Assembly: GCF_000468095.1 (NCBI RefSeq) | Contig: NZ_ASZC01000009.1 | Location: 80,280-144,279 of the forward strand | Source of the DNA: Pantoea sp. AS-PWVM4 | GTDB lineage: Bacteria > Pseudomonadota > Gammaproteobacteria > Enterobacterales > Enterobacteriaceae | Direction: 5' to 3' | Length of the DNA stretch: 64,000 nt | In this document: piece by piece, positions 17,982 to 28,963 of the stretch | Layout of the letters: every line of letters begins with the position of its first letter | Position numbering within the stretch: the stretch's first letter is position 1 | Notes under the pieces: model-generated | The model's database searches: none | What the model saw: only the letters and a program-made list of their open reading frames with translations | What the model was told of the DNA's origin: nothing | Translations under genes and position numbers: made by a program

Positions 17982-19283
17982 CTACAGGATCAGGCCACCC
18001 AGCAGGAAACCAAACAGCACCGACAGCACAATCGCCAGCACGCCGGGTACCATAAACGAATGATTAAACACATACTTACCGATGCGTGTTGAGCCAGTGT
18101 CGTCCATCTCTACCGCCGCCAACAACGTCGGGTAGGTAGGCAGTACAAACAGGGCGGAAACCGCAGCGAATGAGGCAATTGCCGCATGGGGTGATACGCC
18201 CAGCAATAGCGCCGCGGGCATTAGCGCTTTGGTGGTCGCGGCTTGTGAATAGAGCAGGGTGGCAGCAAAGAACAGCACCAGCGCCAGCAACCACGGGTAG
18301 CTTTGCAGCATATCCCCGGCCAGCGTCTGGATCGCGCCAAGATGCGCTTTAACAAAGGTATCCCCTAACCAGGCCACACCCATGACGCAGATACAGGCGC
18401 TCATGCCGGACTTGAAGGTACTGGCGCTGAGAATTTCACCGGTATCGATTTTGCAGGTCAGGCAGATAAGCGTCGCGATGGTGAGCATAAACACCACGAT
18501 GGCTTCGTTGCGTGGCAACACCGGGTTGGCGATCAAACCGACGCTATCGCTGATCGCGGTGGCATACAACACCACCGCCGCAATGCCGACGAGGAACAGC
18601 GCCACCGAGCGTTTCGCCCCGGGTTTGAGGTCAAATACCTGCGCACCGCGCAGTGTCACTTCGCCTTTTGCCAGCCGCGCCTGGTAGATTTCATCGTCTT
18701 TCAGTTCTTTACCAAGGAAATTGGTCACGATGGCGGCACAGAAGATCGCCAGCATCGTCGAGGGTAATGCCACGCCGAGCAGGGCCAGATAACTGACGCC
18801 GCGCGGTTCCAGCAGCGAGGCAAAAAACACCACCGCAGCGGAGATCGGTGAGGCGGTGATGGCAATTTGCGACGCCACGACGGCGATGGAGAGCGGGCGT
18901 GAAGGCCGCACACCTTGTTCTTTGGCGACTTCGGCGATCACCGGCAGAGTGGAAAAAGCGGTATGGCCAGTACCGGCCAGCAATGTCATTACATAAGTGA
19001 TCAGGGGGGCGAGGAAGGTGACGTAACGTGGATGGCGGCGCAGCAAGCGTTCAGCGAGACTGACGAGATAATCCATACCGCCCGCCACTTGCATGGCCGC
19101 AATGGCGGCGATCACCGCCATGATGATTTCAATCACATCAAAAGGAATCGCGCCCGGTTTCATGCCGCAAAATAGCGTCAGGACCAGCACACCCAGCCCA
19201 CCGGCAAAACCAATGCCGATGCCGCCCAGACGGGCACCCAACCAGATCGCCAGCAACACGATCATTAATTCAACCACGACCAT
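17982..19283 (-). CDS. dcuA: Anaerobic C4-dicarboxylate transporter DcuA
   Basis: The 433-residue inner-membrane protein exchanges aspartate, fumarate, malate and succinate. It opens with [21 protein letters not shown] and has ten or more hydrophobic segments; [10 protein letters not shown] lies near the C-terminus. The ATG at 19283 is chosen over an upstream extension to 19370 because it gives the E. coli length and has GGAG 8 bases upstream. It lies 103 bp downstream of aspA with a terminator between, so part of its expression is probably independent or by read-through. The pairing with aspartase suits conversion of imported aspartate to fumarate. Confidence 0.95.
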   Translation of the reverse strand: MVVVELMIVLLAIWLGARLGGIGIGFAGGLGVLVLTLFCGMKPGAIPFDVIEIIMAVIAAIAAMQVAGGMDYLVSLAERLLRRHPRYVTFLAPLITYVMTLLAGTGHTAFSTLPVIAEVAKEQGVRPSRPLSIAVVASQIAITASPISAAVVFFASLLEPRGVSYLALLGVALPSTMLAIFCAAIVTNFLGKELKDDEIYQARLAKGEVTLRGAQVFDLKPGAKRSVALFLVGIAAVVLYATAISDSVGLIANPVLPRNEAIVVFMLTIATLICLTCKIDTGEILSASTFKSGMSACICVMGVAWLGDTFVKAHLGAIQTLAGDMLQSYPWLLALVLFFAATLLYSQAATTKALMPAALLLGVSPHAAIASFAAVSALFVLPTYPTLLAAVEMDDTGSTRIGKYVFNHSFMVPGVLAIVLSVLFGFLLGGLIL

Positions 19284-19326
19284 CTTTTCACTCCCTGAAA
19301 CGCGACATTCCTTAGTTGTAGTCGCC

Positions 19327-19361
19327 AAAAAAAAACACGCCCGCATTCTATACGGGCGTGC
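19327..19361 (-). terminator. Terminator between aspA and dcuA
   Basis: On the minus strand CACGCCCG pairs with CGGGCGTG and is followed by nine T residues (19327-19335). It is placed between the aspA stop and the dcuA start. Confidence 0.9.
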
Positions 19362-19386
19362 TTGCGACAACGTGATCCAGAACGGG

Positions 19387-20823
19387 TTATTGTTCGTTTT
19401 CGTCGGTGTAGCGTTTGGCTTTGTAGGCCGGGAACATCAGGTTCTGAATGGAGAAGATGTCGTCCAGCTCGGCTTCGGTCAGCAGGCCACGCTCCAACAC
19501 CACTTCACGTACGCTCTTGCCGGTTTCGGCACAAATCTTACCGACGATGTCACCGTTGTGGTGACCAATGTACGGGTTGAGATAGGTGACGATACCGATC
19601 GAGTTGAACACGTAGGCTTCACACACCGCTTTGTTGGCGGTGATGCCGTTGACGCATTTCTCCAGCAGGTTGTAGCAGGCGTTAGTCAGGATGCTGATGG
19701 ATTCAAACAGCGCCTGGCCGATTACCGGCTCCATCACGTTGAGCTGCAACTGCCCGGCTTCGGCGGCCATCGTCACCGTAGTGTCGTTGCCGATGACCTT
19801 GAAGCACACCTGGTTCACCACTTCCGGCACCACCGGGTTAACTTTGGCGGGCATGATGGAAGAACCTGCCTGCAATTCCGGCAGGTTGATCTCGTTCAGA
19901 CCTGCGCGTGGACCTGAGGAGAGCAGGCGCAGGTCGTTACAGATTTTCGACAGTTTCACCGCCAGGCGTTTCAGCGATGAATGCACCATCACGTAGGCAC
20001 CGCAGTCGGAAGTGGCTTCAATCAGGTCTTCGGCCGGGACCACCGGCAGGTTGCTGACTTCAGCCAGACGTTGTACCGCCAGATGTTGGTAGCCGTCCGG
20101 CGTGTTGAGACGCGTACCAATCGCGGTCGCACCGAGGTTCACTTCCAGCAGCAGTTCTGCGGTGCGCAGAATGCTACGCGTCTCCTCGTTCAACAACACG
20201 TTGAAGGCGTGGAATTCCTGACCAAGTGTCATTGGTACCGCATCCTGCAACTGGGTGCGGCCCATCTTCAGGATGTTCTCGAATTCCACTGCTTTGCGCT
20301 GGAAGCCTTCACCCAGTTGATTGATGGCGTCGATCAGTTTGAGAATCGAGGTATAAACGGCGATACGGAAGCCGGTGGGATAAGCGTCATTGGTGGACTG
20401 ACACTTGTTCACATGGTCGTTCGGGTTGAGGTATTGATATTCACCTTTGTGGTGACCCATCAGCTCCAGACCGATGTTAGCCAGCACTTCGTTGGTGTTC
20501 ATGTTGACCGAGGTACCCGCGCCGCCCTGATAGACGTCAACCGGGAATTGATCCATGCACTTACCGTTGTTCAGTACCTCATCACAGGCCTGAATAATGG
20601 TGTTAGCAATATTGCGGGGAATTGTTTGCAGCTCTTTGTTTGCCAGGGCGGCTGCTTTCTTCACCATCACCATACCGCGAACGAATTCAGGTATGTCGCT
20701 GATTTTGCTATTACTAATATAGAAGTTCTCAATCGCACGCAGAGTGTGAACACCATAGTAGGCGTCGGCCGGAACTTCACGCATGCCTAACAGGTCTTCT
20801 TCGATACGAATGTTGTTCGCCAT
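19387..20823 (-). CDS. aspA: Aspartate ammonia-lyase (aspartase)
   Basis: Aspartase converts L-aspartate to fumarate plus ammonia in the cytosol. The 478-residue product matches E. coli AspA in length and almost throughout. It includes the fumarase/aspartase signature [11 protein letters not shown] and the catalytic-loop context. The start at 20823 ([13 protein letters not shown]) has AAGAAGG 5-11 bases upstream; a longer frame to 20913 is not needed. A CRP-like dyad lies about 230 bp upstream. Together with dcuA it feeds fumarate to central metabolism. No fumarate reductase genes are found in this window. Confidence 0.97.
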   Translation of the reverse strand: MANNIRIEEDLLGMREVPADAYYGVHTLRAIENFYISNSKISDIPEFVRGMVMVKKAAALANKELQTIPRNIANTIIQACDEVLNNGKCMDQFPVDVYQGGAGTSVNMNTNEVLANIGLELMGHHKGEYQYLNPNDHVNKCQSTNDAYPTGFRIAVYTSILKLIDAINQLGEGFQRKAVEFENILKMGRTQLQDAVPMTLGQEFHAFNVLLNEETRSILRTAELLLEVNLGATAIGTRLNTPDGYQHLAVQRLAEVSNLPVVPAEDLIEATSDCGAYVMVHSSLKRLAVKLSKICNDLRLLSSGPRAGLNEINLPELQAGSSIMPAKVNPVVPEVVNQVCFKVIGNDTTVTMAAEAGQLQLNVMEPVIGQALFESISILTNACYNLLEKCVNGITANKAVCEAYVFNSIGIVTYLNPYIGHHNGDIVGKICAETGKSVREVVLERGLLTEAELDDIFSIQNLMFPAYKAKRYTDENEQ

Positions 20824-21208
20824 GATTACCTTCTTATTATGGCTGCTGAGTGGCTGCCGGACGCACTCTGAGGCGATCAGAGGAGGGCGGCGAGTCACAT
20901 GCAGGTGATGCAATTATATTGTCGTGGAATACCAGCGCCGACATTTTATCCATCTTCGGTCTGGCGAGCACGATCATATTCTGTCATTACAGAAAAGCCT
21001 GTGCACAGATCACTTTACGGGCTTTTGCTGGCGCTACGCTAATAACGATATGTGATGTTTCTCACAATTTTAAGTCAGCCGGAAAAATTTGGCAGGATCG
21101 GTTGAAATCACTCCCCGGAATGACCATCTCTTTCATTACGGTCCCTTTGACCATCCCATTCTGCTGTCTGGCCTGAAGCGAGGCAGCCACAACTCACAGG
21201 AGATATCG
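20824..21208. promoter_or_regulatory. Divergent control region between aspA and fxsA
   Basis: These 385 bp have no gene. They contain one strong CRP/FNR-like dyad at 21051-21066 and a weaker TGTGCACAGATCACTT near 21000-21015. Either gene could be served; aspA is the known CRP/FNR target in E. coli. Confidence 0.55.
21051..21066. promoter_or_regulatory. CRP-type binding site
   Basis: TGTGATGTTTCTCACA has perfect TGTGA/TCACA half sites with 6 bases between them, the CRP consensus layout. FNR recognises TTGAT half sites, so CRP is favoured. Confidence 0.75.
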
Positions 21209-21661
21209 GTGCGCTGGTTACCGTTTGTGATTTTTTTTGTTCTGGCCTGGATTGAAATCACGCTTTTCATCAAGGTCGCGCATGTGCTGGGCGTTCTGCT
21301 CACCATGCTGCTGGTGATTTTCACCTCATGTATTGGTGTCTCGCTGGTGAAAAATCAGGGCGTAAGAAACTTCATGCTGATGCAGGAGAAAATGGCGCGT
21401 AATGAAAGCCCGGCGGCAGAGATGATCAAAAGCGTTTCGCTGATCATCTCCGGTTTTTTGCTGCTGCTTCCCGGCTTTTTTACCGATTTTCTTGGACTGT
21501 TGTTGTTGCTGCCACCGGTGCAAAAGCACCTGACGCTGAAGCTGATGCCGCATCTGCGCGTCTGGCGTGGGCCGGGAGCAGGTCCGGACAGTGGCTTTAC
21601 CGTTGATGGCGAATACGAGCGCAAAAATAACGATCGTATCGGTCACGACAAAGACCAGTGA
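21209..21661 (+). CDS. fxsA: Membrane protein FxsA
   Basis: This 150-residue inner-membrane protein relieves F-plasmid exclusion of phage T7 when overproduced in E. coli; its normal role is unclear. Conserved features are RWLPFVIFFVLAWIEI, IKVAHVLGVLLTMLLVIFTS and LLLPGFFTDFLGLLLLLPPVQ, three or four hydrophobic segments before a charged C-terminal tail. A GTG start at 21209 is chosen because AGGAG lies 6 bases upstream and it gives the family N-terminus. It sits upstream of groESL, as in E. coli, with its own terminator. Confidence 0.92.
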   Translation: MRWLPFVIFFVLAWIEITLFIKVAHVLGVLLTMLLVIFTSCIGVSLVKNQGVRNFMLMQEKMARNESPAAEMIKSVSLIISGFLLLLPGFFTDFLGLLLLLPPVQKHLTLKLMPHLRVWRGPGAGPDSGFTVDGEYERKNNDRIGHDKDQ

Positions 21662-21668
21662 TTTTCTC

Positions 21669-21691
21669 AAGGCGGCGTGAGCCGCCTTTTT
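21669..21691 (+). terminator. Terminator of fxsA
   Basis: AAGGCGGC pairs with GCCGCCTT around GTGA and is followed by T residues. It lies 7 bases after the fxsA stop. Confidence 0.85.
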
Positions 21692-21743
21692 GCTGGGTTT
21701 TTCGTCGTCTGTTACAAAAACGAAAATTTTTTCTGTTTTCCCC

Positions 21744-21770
21744 CTTGAAAGCCTTCTTATTAGCCCTAAT
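21744..21770 (+). promoter_or_regulatory. Heat-shock (sigma-32) promoter of groESL
   Basis: CTTGAAA at 21744-21750 preceded by CCC, 13 bases, then CCCTAAT at 21764-21770 closely match the sigma-32 consensus CTTGAAA-N13-CCCCATNT. The groES start lies about 80 bp downstream. Confidence 0.8.
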
Positions 21771-21857
21771 CTCTTCCACCACGAGGCCGGAAGCCATGAA
21801 GCCCGGCGTTCAACCCCTAAAACTGAATGATTGGACTTTCTAAAGGAGAGCTATCAC

Positions 21858-22151
21858 ATGTCAATTCGTCCGTTACATGATCGCGTGATCGTCAAGCGTA
21901 AAGAAGTTGAAGCAAAATCAGCTGGCGGCATCGTTCTGACCGGTTCTGCGGCAGGCAAATCTACTCGCGGCGAAGTGGTTGCAGTAGGTAAAGGCCGTAT
22001 CCTGGAAAACGGCAACATCCTGCCACTGGACGTTAAAGTGGGCGACGTGGTGATTTTCAACGAAGGTTACGGCGCAAAAACTGAGAAGATCGACAACGAA
22101 GAAGTTCTGATCATCTCTGAAAACGACATTCTGGCGATTGTCGAAGCGTAA
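21858..22151 (+). CDS. groES: Co-chaperonin GroES
   Basis: GroES is the 97-residue lid of the GroEL folding chamber; seven copies form a dome. It opens with [16 protein letters not shown], has the mobile loop around [16 protein letters not shown] (about residues 17-32) and ends IVEA. The start at 21858 is supported by AAAGGAG 9 bases upstream. It is first in the groES-groEL operon behind a heat-shock promoter, 48 bp before groEL. Confidence 0.98.
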   Translation: MSIRPLHDRVIVKRKEVEAKSAGGIVLTGSAAGKSTRGEVVAVGKGRILENGNILPLDVKVGDVVIFNEGYGAKTEKIDNEEVLIISENDILAIVEA

Positions 22152-22187
22152 TTTTTACGCGTAATTCACTGAACGAAACGAATTTAA

Positions 22188-23849
<1,662 letters not shown>

Positions 23850-23877
23850 TCGCCGTTGACTGCTTAAGTCATCTGAG

Positions 23878-23909
23878 AACCCCTGATCGGCAACGGTCAG
23901 GGGTTTTTC
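23878..23909 (+). terminator. Terminator of groESL
   Basis: AACCCCTGA pairs with TCAGGGGTT and is followed by TTTCTTTT. It begins 29 bases after the groEL stop. Confidence 0.9.
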
Positions 23910-24043
23910 TTTTGCTGGCGAAAGGGTATAAGTAAGGGCGCAATACTTCGGCTTCGCGGGTTAGGGCAATGAATGTTCAGAAAAAATATGCGCTTTTCTG
24001 CTACGCTGCCGCCCGACACTGATGATAATAAATGGGGAATACA

Positions 24044-24391
24044 ATGCGGATTAACCTCTTGCTCGGACTGGCAGTCGGTAGCTTACTGCTGGCGGGTTGC
24101 AGCAGCTCAAATCAACTGAGTGCTGGCGGCGAGCGCGTAACTTTCGTCGATCAGCAACCGGGCAGCGAATGTCAGCTTCTGGGAAATGTCACCGGTTCAC
24201 AGAGTAACTGGTTGAGTGGTTCCGGCGGTGAAGGCAGTTCACTGCGCGGCGCGGCCAACGATCTGCGCAACCGTGCGGCAGAAATGGGCGGCAACACCAT
24301 TTATGGCGCGACCAGCCCGACGCAGAACCTGCTGTCTGCGTTTGCCCCGCTCGACAGCAAAATGACCGGCCAGGTTTATAAGTGCCCATAA
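24044..24391 (+). CDS. yjeI: Lipoprotein YjeI (DUF4156)
   Basis: The predicted 115-residue product has a lipoprotein signal peptide ending in LLAGC (Cys20 by the start at 24044), then a serine-rich linker and a small domain with RAAEMGGNTIY. The ATG at 24044 has GGGGA 6 bases upstream; the ATG at 24032 would place the ribosome site inside the gene. It occupies the groEL-epmB gap as in E. coli. The function is unknown; the absence of Asp at position +2 suggests outer-membrane sorting. Confidence 0.85.
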   Translation: MRINLLLGLAVGSLLLAGCSSSNQLSAGGERVTFVDQQPGSECQLLGNVTGSQSNWLSGSGGEGSSLRGAANDLRNRAAEMGGNTIYGATSPTQNLLSAFAPLDSKMTGQVYKCP

Positions 24392-24405
24392 CGGCATAGT
24401 ATCCC

Positions 24406-24477
24406 GTAGCGGCGCGATTTATCGCGCAGGTTTTTTCCGGCAAAGCGCACGAGATTGTGCGATAAATCGCGCCGCTA
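24406..24477. repeat. REP-like inverted pair
   Basis: A left arm GTAGCGGCGCGATTTATCGC (24406-24425) and a right arm GCGATAAATCGCGCCGCTA (24459-24477) point inward with about 33 bp between. It sits between the convergent yjeI and epmB genes. Confidence 0.85.
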
Positions 24478-24491
24478 TGGTTGGTTGTTAT

Positions 24492-25520
24492 CTATTCCTG
24501 TCGTAACTGCAAATCGAGTGGTGTTTTACTCGGTTCTCCGCCGATTTCTCGTGCCAGCTTCGGCACCATATATCCCGACACCATCGTCAGCAATTCGCGC
24601 ACCAGCGCACGCGCTTCATCGTCCGGGACAAAGAAGTGCGCTGCGCCTTGCACCTTATCCAGTACGTGCAGGTAATAAGGCAGAATGCCAGCATCAAAGA
24701 GCGCGTTGCTGAGATCGGCCAGCTGTTCCGCATTATCGTTAACGCCGCGCAGCAGCACGCTCTGGTTCAGCAGCGTGACACCTGCTCGCTTCAGCATTTG
24801 CATACCGTAGCGCAATTCCTCATCGATCTCCTGCGCATGGTTGATATGGCTCACCAGCAGCACCTGCAAACGGGTATTCGCCAGTAGCTGGCACAATCCC
24901 TCGGTGATGCGGGCCGGAATCACCACTGGCAGACGACTGTGAATGCGTAGACGTTTCAGATGCGGGATTCTCTCCAGCGCTGCAATCAACCATGCCAGCT
25001 CATGATCTTTCGCCATCAGCGGATCACCACCGGAGAAAATAATCTCGTCCAGTTCGGGGTGATCGGCAATGTAGTCAATGGCGGCCTGCCAGTTACGCTT
25101 ATTGCCCTGATTGTCCTGATAAGGGAAGTGACGACGGAAGCAGTAGCGGCAATTGACGGCACAGCCGCCTTTTACCAACAACAGCGCGCGGTTTCTATAC
25201 TTATGCAGTAAACCCGGCACCACGCTGCTTTGTTCATCCAGCGGGTCGGTGCTGTAACCGGGCGCATCATTGAATTCCTGACGGCTGGTTAACACTTGCA
25301 ACAGTAGCGGGTCCTGCGCATCACCGATTTTCATGCGCTGAATGAACGCTCGCGGCACGCGCAGGGCAAAAAGTCGCCTTGCTTCAGTGCCTTCAGCCAA
25401 TTCGGCATGGTGCTCGAGAGCTAAAAGTTGCAGTAATTCAGCGGGATCGGTGACAACATCAGCAAGTTGCTGCAACCAATCTTCTCTGGAAGGGGGATTT
25501 AGGGTTACAATGTGTGCCAT
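24492..25520 (-). CDS. epmB: EF-P (R)-beta-lysine pathway lysine 2,3-aminomutase EpmB
   Basis: EpmB converts L-alpha-lysine to (R)-beta-lysine, which EpmA then attaches to elongation factor P. The 342 residues include the radical SAM cysteine motif CAVNCRYC (Cys120, Cys124, Cys127) followed by FRRHFPY, plus IIFSGGDPL and a PLP-binding lysine region near the C-terminus. It is divergent from efp with 41 bp between start codons, so promoters must overlap. The E. coli arrangement is the same. Confidence 0.95.
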   Translation of the reverse strand: MAHIVTLNPPSREDWLQQLADVVTDPAELLQLLALEHHAELAEGTEARRLFALRVPRAFIQRMKIGDAQDPLLLQVLTSRQEFNDAPGYSTDPLDEQSSVVPGLLHKYRNRALLLVKGGCAVNCRYCFRRHFPYQDNQGNKRNWQAAIDYIADHPELDEIIFSGGDPLMAKDHELAWLIAALERIPHLKRLRIHSRLPVVIPARITEGLCQLLANTRLQVLLVSHINHAQEIDEELRYGMQMLKRAGVTLLNQSVLLRGVNDNAEQLADLSNALFDAGILPYYLHVLDKVQGAAHFFVPDDEARALVRELLTMVSGYMVPKLAREIGGEPSKTPLDLQLRQE

Positions 25521-25561
25521 TTTTTTGGCTATTACCAGTTCAATATTTACAGAGGGCCTTT

Positions 25562-26128
25562 ATGGCGACTTATCTTAGCAACGATTTTCGTTCCGGTCTT
25601 AAAATCATGTTCGAAGGCGAACCGTATGCCATCGAATCAAGTGAATTCGTTAAGCCGGGTAAAGGCCAGGCGTTTGCACGCGTAAAAATGCGTCGTCTGC
25701 TGACCGGTTCTCGCGTTGAGAAAACCTTCAAATCAACTGACTCTGCCGAAGGCGCAGACGTGGTTGATATGACCCTGCAATACTCATACAACGACGGTGA
25801 CTTCTTCTACTTCATGCACCCGGAAAGCTTCGAGCAGTATCAGGTTGAAGCTAAGGTGCTGGACGACGTGCAGAAGTGGTTGCAGGATAACGCCGATTGT
25901 ATCGTTACCCTGTGGAACAACAAAGCCATTGCTGTTCAGCCGCCGAACTTCATCGAAGCTGAAGTTATCGAAACCGATCCAGGCCTGAAGGGTGATACCG
26001 CAGGTACGGGTGGTAAGCCGGCTACGCTGGCAACTGGCGCCGTAGTTAAAGTGCCGTTGTTCGTGCAGATTGGCGAAGTGGTAAAAGTGGATACCCGCTC
26101 TGGCGAATACGTTTCTCGCGTAAAATAA
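25562..26128 (+). CDS. efp: Elongation factor P
   Basis: EF-P enters the ribosomal E site and relieves stalls at consecutive prolines. The 188 residues give the three beta-barrel domains of the family; the modified lysine is Lys34 in PGKGQ, the target of EpmA/EpmB. The ATG at 25562 follows AGAGGG and gives the canonical [10 protein letters not shown]-terminus. It is divergent from epmB, with epmA 620 bp downstream beyond the entericidins, so all but the hydroxylation enzyme EpmC of the pathway lie close together. Confidence 0.98.
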   Translation: MATYLSNDFRSGLKIMFEGEPYAIESSEFVKPGKGQAFARVKMRRLLTGSRVEKTFKSTDSAEGADVVDMTLQYSYNDGDFFYFMHPESFEQYQVEAKVLDDVQKWLQDNADCIVTLWNNKAIAVQPPNFIEAEVIETDPGLKGDTAGTGGKPATLATGAVVKVPLFVQIGEVVKVDTRSGEYVSRVK

Positions 26129-26138
26129 TCGTCAAATC

Positions 26139-26166
26139 AGGCGCATCCTTCGATGCGCCTTTTTTC
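26139..26166 (+). terminator. Terminator of efp
   Basis: AGGCGCATC pairs with GATGCGCCT around a CTTC loop and is followed by six T residues. Confidence 0.9.
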
Positions 26167-26183
26167 TAAGTGAGTTCAGAATA

Positions 26184-26315
26184 ATGAAAAAGCTGGCAAA
26201 ATTCGTCGCCTTTGCGTTGCTGGTCTCCTCGGCATTGAGTGCCTGCAACACCTTCCACGGCTTCGGTGAAGATGTCTCCCATTTGGGTGGCGCAATTTCA
26301 CGAGCGGCCAAGTAA
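26184..26315 (+). CDS. ecnA: Entericidin A-like small lipoprotein
   Basis: This 43-residue lipoprotein precursor has a basic start (MKKLAKF), a hydrophobic core and the lipobox LSAC, then CNTFHGFGEDVSHLGGAI. It matches entericidin A in size and in the CNT-x-GFGED pattern. Entericidin A is described as the antidote to the bacteriolytic entericidin B in stationary phase. It starts 55 bp after the efp stop and lies 102 bp before ecnB, the E. coli order. Confidence 0.85.
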   Translation: MKKLAKFVAFALLVSSALSACNTFHGFGEDVSHLGGAISRAAK

Positions 26316-26369
26316 GCGCCTACACATCTCCTTTTTCTGTGCCCGACACCGCAGCGTTGCGTTTAGGGA

Positions 26370-26376
26370 CTATGCT
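26370..26376 (+). promoter_or_regulatory. Possible sigma-S -10 element of ecnB
   Basis: CTATGCT resembles the RpoS-preferred CTATACT hexamer and lies 42 bp before the ecnB start. Stationary-phase control of ecnB in E. coli makes this plausible. No -35 is evident. Confidence 0.4.
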
Positions 26377-26417
26377 TTAAAAGCTGTACTTTTACTGCAA
26401 CCAAAAAGGATATTGTT

Positions 26418-26552
26418 ATGTTAAAGAAAAGTATTGTCGCGATTTTCTCGGTACTGGTGCTTTCCTCTCTGCTTTCTGCCTGCAACACCACCCGTGGTGT
26501 AGGGGAAGATGTAGAAGCAGGTGGCAAGGCGATTCAACGCAGCACGCAGTAA
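26418..26552 (+). CDS. ecnB: Entericidin B-like small lipoprotein
   Basis: This 44-residue precursor ([19 protein letters not shown]) has the lipobox LSAC and the mature segment [20 protein letters not shown], the entericidin B pattern. In E. coli the protein is a stationary-phase bacteriolytic lipoprotein whose toxicity is countered by EcnA. AAAAAGGA precedes the ATG. After it, E. coli has sugE, blc, ampC and frd genes; here epmA follows after 199 bp. Confidence 0.88.
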   Translation: MLKKSIVAIFSVLVLSSLLSACNTTRGVGEDVEAGGKAIQRSTQ

Positions 26553-26751
26553 TGTGTGACCGGTGCGGAACACGTTTCGTACCGGCTTTTCTCATATCCC
26601 GACTTTATCCCAAACATTCCCTTCTCCTGTCGTTGCTGCTGTTAAACCGCCTGACCCTATGGTGATATTGGGGCTGTAAGCGTGGCAGCGTTGTCTGTCA
26701 TCGCCAATACGGGTAGACTTCCACCCCTTATCTGTATAAGGAGTCATCAAC

Positions 26752-27729
26752 ATGAGCGAAACGGCAAGCTGGCAGCCGAGCGCACCCATTGCCAATTTGT
26801 TGAAACGTGCCGCTATCATGGCGGAAATCAGACGTTTCTTTGCCGATCGCGGCGTGCTGGAGGTCGATACCCCGGCGATGAGCCAGGCGACTATCACTGA
26901 CATCCATCTGGTGCCTTTCCAGACGCGTTTTGTTGGCCCAGGTGCTAGCGAAGGTCGCGATCTCTGGCTGATGACCAGCCCGGAATACCATATGAAACGC
27001 CTGCTGGCAGCGGGCAGCGGTCCGATTTATCAGCTGGGCCGGAGCTTCCGCAATGAGGAAGCCGGACGCCATCACAACCCTGAATTCACCATGCTGGAGT
27101 GGTATCGTCCCCATTACGATATGTACCGGCTGATGAATGAGGTTGATGATCTGCTGCAACAAGTGCTGGAGTGCGATAGCGCGGAGTCCCTTTCGTACCA
27201 GCAGGCATTTATTCGTCATCTGGAGCTGGACCCGTTATCTGCTGATAAAGCGCAACTGCGCGAAGCGGCGGAGAAGTTGGGCGATGGCGAGCTGGCGCGT
27301 GATGAAGACGATCGCGACACCTTATTGCAACTGCTGTTTATGCTGGGTGTTGAACCTAAGATTGGCATCGATAAGCCAACCTTCGTTTATCACTTCCCGG
27401 CCAGCCAGGCGGCTCTGGCAGAGATCAGTACCGAAGATCACCGCGTCGCGGAGCGTTTTGAGGTGTATTACAAAGGGGTCGAGTTGGCGAACGGTTTCCG
27501 TGAGTTAACCGACAGCCGTGAACAACGTCAGCGTTTTGAGCAGGATAACCGCCGTCGCGCGGCGCGTGGACTGCCACAGCATCCGATCGATACCAACCTG
27601 CTGGATGCGTTGAAGCACGGGATGCCGGCCTGTTCAGGCGTGGCGTTGGGCGTGGACCGTTTGATTATGCTGGCGCTGAAAGCCAACTCGTTGAGCGAAG
27701 TGATCGCTTTCCCGGTCGACCGCTGCTAG
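26752..27729 (+). CDS. epmA: EF-P lysine lysyltransferase EpmA
   Basis: EpmA, a truncated lysyl-tRNA synthetase homologue, joins (R)-beta-lysine to EF-P Lys34 using ATP. The 325 residues equal E. coli EpmA in length and keep class II motifs: RSFRNEE (motif 2), [11 protein letters not shown], and [14 protein letters not shown] (motif 3). The N-terminal anticodon-binding domain of true LysRS is absent, as expected. The start has AAGGAG upstream. Its stop is followed within 10 bp by a REP-like pair and then by degS, where the E. coli gene order breaks. Confidence 0.96.
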   Translation: MSETASWQPSAPIANLLKRAAIMAEIRRFFADRGVLEVDTPAMSQATITDIHLVPFQTRFVGPGASEGRDLWLMTSPEYHMKRLLAAGSGPIYQLGRSFRNEEAGRHHNPEFTMLEWYRPHYDMYRLMNEVDDLLQQVLECDSAESLSYQQAFIRHLELDPLSADKAQLREAAEKLGDGELARDEDDRDTLLQLLFMLGVEPKIGIDKPTFVYHFPASQAALAEISTEDHRVAERFEVYYKGVELANGFRELTDSREQRQRFEQDNRRRAARGLPQHPIDTNLLDALKHGMPACSGVALGVDRLIMLALKANSLSEVIAFPVDRC

Positions 27730-27739
27730 TAGACGATCC

Positions 27740-27810
27740 GTAGCGGCGCGATTTATCGCGTAATGTCGTGCGCAACGCCGAAATAAACGCGCGATAAATC
27801 GCACCGCTAC
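27740..27810. repeat. REP-like inverted pair at a synteny junction
   Basis: A left arm GTAGCGGCGCGATTTATCGC (27740-27759) and a right arm GCGATAAATCGCACCGCTAC (27791-27810) are separated by about 31 bp. They lie between the convergent epmA and degS genes. Confidence 0.85.
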
Positions 27811-27815
27811 AACCA

Positions 27816-28877
27816 TCAATTACCGCTTTGCGGGAATTCCTCGATAGTCACCGGCAGACTCATCTTCTGCTCGTTGCGCAGCACCTGCACATCAATCACG
27901 GATCCGGGGCGAATCTCCGCTACCTGGTCCATAGTTTCCTGTGCGGAAACCGCCGGTTTACCATTGACGCTAAGCAGGACATCGTTAGCCTGAATCCCGG
28001 CACGATCGGCGGGACCACCCGGCGTCACTTCGCTGACAATGATGCCCTGCACGCGATCCAGGCTGCTGCCCTGACCATGTAACGGCGGCAGTTCACGCCC
28101 GGTAATGCCGATATATCCACGGATCACCCGACCATCACGAATCAGTTTATCCATGATTTTAGTCGCCAGCGCCGTTGGAATGGCAAAACCAATGCCTTCC
28201 GGCGTCTCGCCATCGTTGCTTTTATCAAACGTCAGGGTGTTGATCCCCATCAGTTCGCCCAGCGAGTTGATCAGTGCGCCACCTGAGTTGCCCTGGTTGA
28301 TCGAGGCATCGGTTTGCAGGAAGTTCTGGCGGCCGGAAGAACTGAGGCCGACGCGGCCGGTGGCGCTAATGATGCCCTGCGTCACGGTCTGTCCGAGGTT
28401 GTAAGGGTTGCCGATAGCCATCACCACGTCGCCAATGTGGGGCACGCGTTTAGCGTTAATCGGGATCACCGGCAGATTGGTGGCACTGATTTTCAGCACC
28501 GCCAGGTCGGTCATGGCATCGGAACCGACCAGCGTCGCTTCAAAGAAACGGCCATCCTGTAACGCGACGATAATCTGGTCAGCGTTATTGATGACGTGTT
28601 TGTTGGTAAGAATGTAGCCTTTTCCGTTCATGATCACGCCGGAACCCAGCGTGGTGATACCGCGATTGTTGTTGCCATGCGCGCTACGGTTATAGACGTT
28701 GACCACCGCAGGCACAGCACGACGCACACCCTGGTTAAAGCTGAAGGGTGCTTCATCATTGCTGCTGTCATGTTCAATCAGGGCACTGGTGCCCATGCGG
28801 AGTGTAGGGATCGCTGCCAGCAAAATGCCCGCAACGATCAGGCCCATCACCACAGAACGCAAAAGTTTAAGAAACAT
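27816..28877 (-). CDS. degS: Periplasmic serine endoprotease DegS
   Basis: DegS senses misfolded outer-membrane porins through its PDZ domain and cuts the anti-sigma factor RseA, starting the sigma-E response. The 353 residues include an N-terminal membrane anchor (about residues 5-24), a trypsin-like domain with the catalytic His in TNKHVI and Ser in GNSGGALIN, and one PDZ domain containing GYIGITG. The length matches E. coli DegS (355). It lies 86 bp downstream of degQ with a hairpin between, so separate or partly coupled expression is possible. Confidence 0.95.
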   Translation of the reverse strand: MFLKLLRSVVMGLIVAGILLAAIPTLRMGTSALIEHDSSNDEAPFSFNQGVRRAVPAVVNVYNRSAHGNNNRGITTLGSGVIMNGKGYILTNKHVINNADQIIVALQDGRFFEATLVGSDAMTDLAVLKISATNLPVIPINAKRVPHIGDVVMAIGNPYNLGQTVTQGIISATGRVGLSSSGRQNFLQTDASINQGNSGGALINSLGELMGINTLTFDKSNDGETPEGIGFAIPTALATKIMDKLIRDGRVIRGYIGITGRELPPLHGQGSSLDRVQGIIVSEVTPGGPADRAGIQANDVLLSVNGKPAVSAQETMDQVAEIRPGSVIDVQVLRNEQKMSLPVTIEEFPQSGN

Positions 28878-28926
28878 GGTGTTAGTTTAAGCCGGATAAG
28901 ATCGCAGGGCAGAATAACATGAGAAA

Positions 28927-28952
28927 GACGGACAAACACCTGCTTGTCCGTC
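28927..28952 (-). terminator. Terminator between degQ and degS
   Basis: GACGGACAA and TTGTCCGTC form a perfect 9-bp stem. On the minus strand it is followed by TTTCTC, a weak T tract. It lies 12 bp after the degQ stop. Confidence 0.7.
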
Positions 28953-28963
28953 TGTTGAGATGA

